DNA of 7,651 bases, taken from NCBI GenBank assembly GCA_011330545.1, contig DRQI01000342.1:1-7651 (forward strand), read 5' to 3'. Source of the DNA: Flavobacteriia bacterium. Its GTDB lineage: Bacteria > Bacteroidota > Bacteroidia > Flavobacteriales > Flavobacteriaceae. The position numbers and the translations under genes are program-made. The notes under the pieces were generated by a model, which was not told the DNA's origin, ran no database searches, and was given only the letters and a program-made list of their open reading frames with translations. The number at the start of each line of letters is the position of its first letter. Positions within the stretch are counted from its first letter, which is position 1. Of the stretch, positions 5,958 to 7,651 are shown one piece after another.

Positions 5958-7160
5958 TTATGATACCGTTGCCAATACTTCTTGTACTTTATCGGCAGCT
6001 TCTTGAAATTCTGTAGCAGAGATAATTTCCATGCCACTATTATCAATCAATTCTTTGGCTTCTTTGGCATTGGTACCTTGTAAACGTACAATTATCGGTA
6101 CATTAATGGCATCTCCCATATTGGTATAAGCATCAACAATACCTTGTGCTACCCTATCGCAGCGTACAATCCCTCCAAAGATATTCACCAATATAGCTTT
6201 TACATTGGGATCTTTTAAAATAATCCTAAAAGCTGTTTCTACACGTTTGGCATCGGCGGTTCCACCAACATCTAAAAAGTTTGCCGGTTCGCCACCTGCT
6301 TGTTTTATCAAATCCATGGTACTCATCGCCAATCCGGCACCATTGACCATACAACCTACATTTCCGTCAAGGTCTACATAGTTTAGCCCGGCTTCTTTGG
6401 CCTCTACTTCAATAGGGTTTTCTTCGCGTAAATCGCGCATTTCAGCATAGTCTTTATGCCTGAACAACGCATTGTCATCCAACGTAACTTTTGCGTCTAC
6501 TGCTAAAATTTTATCATCGGAAGTTTTTAAAACCGGATTGATTTCAAACATCGAAGAATCAGATTTGATAAAAGCCGTGTACAATGCTGTAACGAACTTT
6601 ACCATTTCTTTAAAAGCGCTACCCGAAAGGCCTAAATTAAAAGCTATTTTTCGCGCTTGAAAAGGCAATAACCCAATCAACGGGTCAATTTCTTCTGTAA
6701 AAATTAAGTGTGGCGTTTCTTTTGCCACGGTTTCGATATCCATACCGCCTTCGGTAGAATACATCACCATATTTTTACCCGTAGCCCGGTTTAACAATAC
6801 CGACATATAATATTCTTCGGGTTCGTGTTCTCCCGGATAATACACATCTTCGGCAATTAATACTTGATTTACCCTTTTGCCCTGTGGTGGGGTTTGGGGT
6901 GTTTTCAACATCATTCCGATAATTTCTTCAGAGATCGATTCAACTTCAGCCAAACTTTTTGCCAGTTTAACACCGCCGCCTTTACCGCGCCCGCCTGCAT
7001 GAATTTGCGCTTTGACAACCCACCATTTGGTGCCTGTTTCTGCAGCCAATTGCTTGGCAACTTCTACTGCTTCTTTATGATTGTGAGCTACATAACCACG
7101 TTGAATGGTAACCCCGAAACTACTCAATATTTCTTTTCCTTGATATTCGTGTAAGTTCAT
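5958..7160 (-). CDS. sucC: Succinyl-CoA synthetase (ADP-forming), beta subunit
   Basis: The 400-residue protein is close to the family's usual length (388 in E. coli). It forms, with the alpha subunit SucD, the cytoplasmic TCA-cycle enzyme that converts succinyl-CoA to succinate while making ATP or GTP. The N-terminal ATP-grasp domain begins MNLHEYQGKE and has K50 and GGRGKGGG (56-63) for nucleotide binding. FEINPV (N208) and AVDAKV (D222) match the magnesium-binding residues. The C-terminal CoA-ligase domain has MVNGAGLAM (271-279), NFLDVGG (294-300) and the phosphate-binding NIFGGIVRCD (326-335). All key residues are intact. I chose the ATG at 7160-7158 because it gives the universal family start; an in-frame extension to 7202 would run through the promoter. 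sucD is not adjacent: the gene downstream on this strand is the convergent carboxypeptidase, so the two subunits are encoded apart, as I recall is common in Flavobacteriia. Confidence 0.97.
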   Translation of the reverse strand: MNLHEYQGKEILSSFGVTIQRGYVAHNHKEAVEVAKQLAAETGTKWWVVKAQIHAGGRGKGGGVKLAKSLAEVESISEEIIGMMLKTPQTPPQGKRVNQVLIAEDVYYPGEHEPEEYYMSVLLNRATGKNMVMYSTEGGMDIETVAKETPHLIFTEEIDPLIGLLPFQARKIAFNLGLSGSAFKEMVKFVTALYTAFIKSDSSMFEINPVLKTSDDKILAVDAKVTLDDNALFRHKDYAEMRDLREENPIEVEAKEAGLNYVDLDGNVGCMVNGAGLAMSTMDLIKQAGGEPANFLDVGGTADAKRVETAFRIILKDPNVKAILVNIFGGIVRCDRVAQGIVDAYTNMGDAINVPIIVRLQGTNAKEAKELIDNSGMEIISATEFQEAADKVQEVLATVS

Positions 7161-7399
7161 TCTAAAATGTTTAAAATAAGTAGCACAAAAGTAACAAACC
7201 ATCTGCTAATAATAAGCTATTTTCTCATAAAATTTAGGTTTCAATATACGATTGCGCGCTCACTATTTAATGTACTGCCGCTACCATTATAAACTTTATC
7301 AGCAAACCTTTACAAAAGACTTCAACAGATATAACACATCCTAATTTAATTATGGTAGAATCATTTTATTTATGTAATTTCACACTCTTATTTCTCAGC
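7161..7399. other. Divergent spacer between sucC and lolD
   Basis: This 239-base AT-rich spacer holds the probable sucC -7 element. For the rightward gene I see no convincing promoter: the nearest sequences, TAATTTCA (7374-7381) and TAGGTTTC (7235-7242), differ from TAnnTTTG and lack a properly spaced TTG. I see no strong inverted repeat. Confidence 0.4.
7186..7193 (-). promoter_or_regulatory. Probable -7 element of the sucC promoter
   Basis: TACTTTTG on the minus strand (7193-7186) matches the Bacteroidota TAnnTTTG element. Transcription would start near 7180, about 20 bases before the sucC ATG. No TTG lies 17-23 bases further upstream, so the -33 half is missing or degenerate, which lowers confidence. 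Confidence 0.5.
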
Positions 7400-7651
7400 A
7401 TGATTACAGCAAAAAACATTCATAAATATTACGGAGATTTAGAAGTTTTAAAAGGCGTAGATGTACATATTGAACAAGGTGAAATTGTAGCCATAGTCGG
7501 GCCTTCCGGTGCCGGAAAAACTACCTTGTTACAAATTTTAGGAACCCTCGATAAACCTACAAATATCAATGATGCCGTGCTTACGCTATACCAACAAAAT
7601 GTACTGCAATTAAATGACCGTACGTTGTCTAAGTTCAGGAATAAAAATATC
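7400..7651 (+). CDS. lolD: LolD-like ABC transporter ATPase, N-terminal part (cut by window edge)
   Basis: From the ATG at 7400 the frame stays open for 84 codons to the right edge. The protein starts [24 protein letters not shown], then has a Walker A motif GPSGAGKT (34-41) followed by [12 protein letters not shown] (42-53), and ends [14 protein letters not shown]. This is the standard start of LolD-family ATPases, which power the LolCDE complex that releases lipoproteins from the inner membrane for delivery to the outer membrane. The Q-loop, signature and Walker B lie beyond the window. An in-frame ATG at 7352 would add 16 residues ([16 protein letters not shown]) unlike the family, so I prefer 7400. 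Macrolide-exporter (MacB) ATPases are close relatives, but the LSKFRNKNI stretch favours LolD. Confidence 0.82.
   Translation, partial: MITAKNIHKYYGDLEVLKGVDVHIEQGEIVAIVGPSGAGKTTLLQILGTLDKPTNINDAVLTLYQQNVLQLNDRTLSKFRNKNI

Noticed and set aside
5849..6046. Minus-strand open frame of 65 codons ending past the sucC stop
   Set aside because: Its 5' part lies out of frame inside sucC and its end reads through the repeat-like spacer. It has no protein-like features.
6472..7154. Two plus-strand open frames (62 and 96 codons)
   Set aside because: Both are antisense shadows of the well-conserved sucC gene.
7352..7399. In-frame upstream ATG giving LolD 16 extra residues
   Set aside because: The extra residues do not match the family N-terminus, which begins at the ATG at 7400.

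Overview
The window looks like ordinary chromosome from a low-GC member of the Bacteroidota, most likely Flavobacteriaceae. Four lines support this. The promoters match the Bacteroidota type (TTG, 18-19 bases, TAnnTTTG), seen clearly upstream of nusB and of the PUR-domain gene. No start codon is preceded at normal spacing by a Shine-Dalgarno sequence. The gene set (long-form NusB, PUR/DUF3276 protein, large exported M14 carboxypeptidase, LolD) is typical of the group. The proteins resemble flavobacterial sequences as I remember them; no search was run.

Layout: the 5' part of nusB runs leftward off the left edge. A 260-base divergent spacer follows, then a rightward ABC exporter half-transporter that starts with TTG. 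Next is a small rightward PUR-domain nucleic-acid-binding protein with its own promoter and a terminator after it. A secreted 841-residue M14 zinc carboxypeptidase (+) follows. A 360-base spacer packed with inverted repeats separates it from the convergent sucC gene (-), encoding the beta subunit of succinyl-CoA synthetase. A divergent spacer leads to the 5' part of a lolD-like ATPase gene (+), cut by the right edge.

The genes do not form one pathway. They are neighbouring single-gene units for transcription antitermination, export, nucleic-acid binding, peptide hydrolysis, the TCA cycle and lipoprotein trafficking. There is no tRNA, rRNA, CRISPR array, transposase or phage gene.

I did not find a convincing undescribed system. 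The parts most worth a second look are the hairpin-dense spacer between the carboxypeptidase and sucC (including a perfect 16-bp-arm palindrome), an aspartate in place of the Walker B catalytic glutamate of the exporter, and an AT-only hairpin that overlaps the promoter of the PUR gene.
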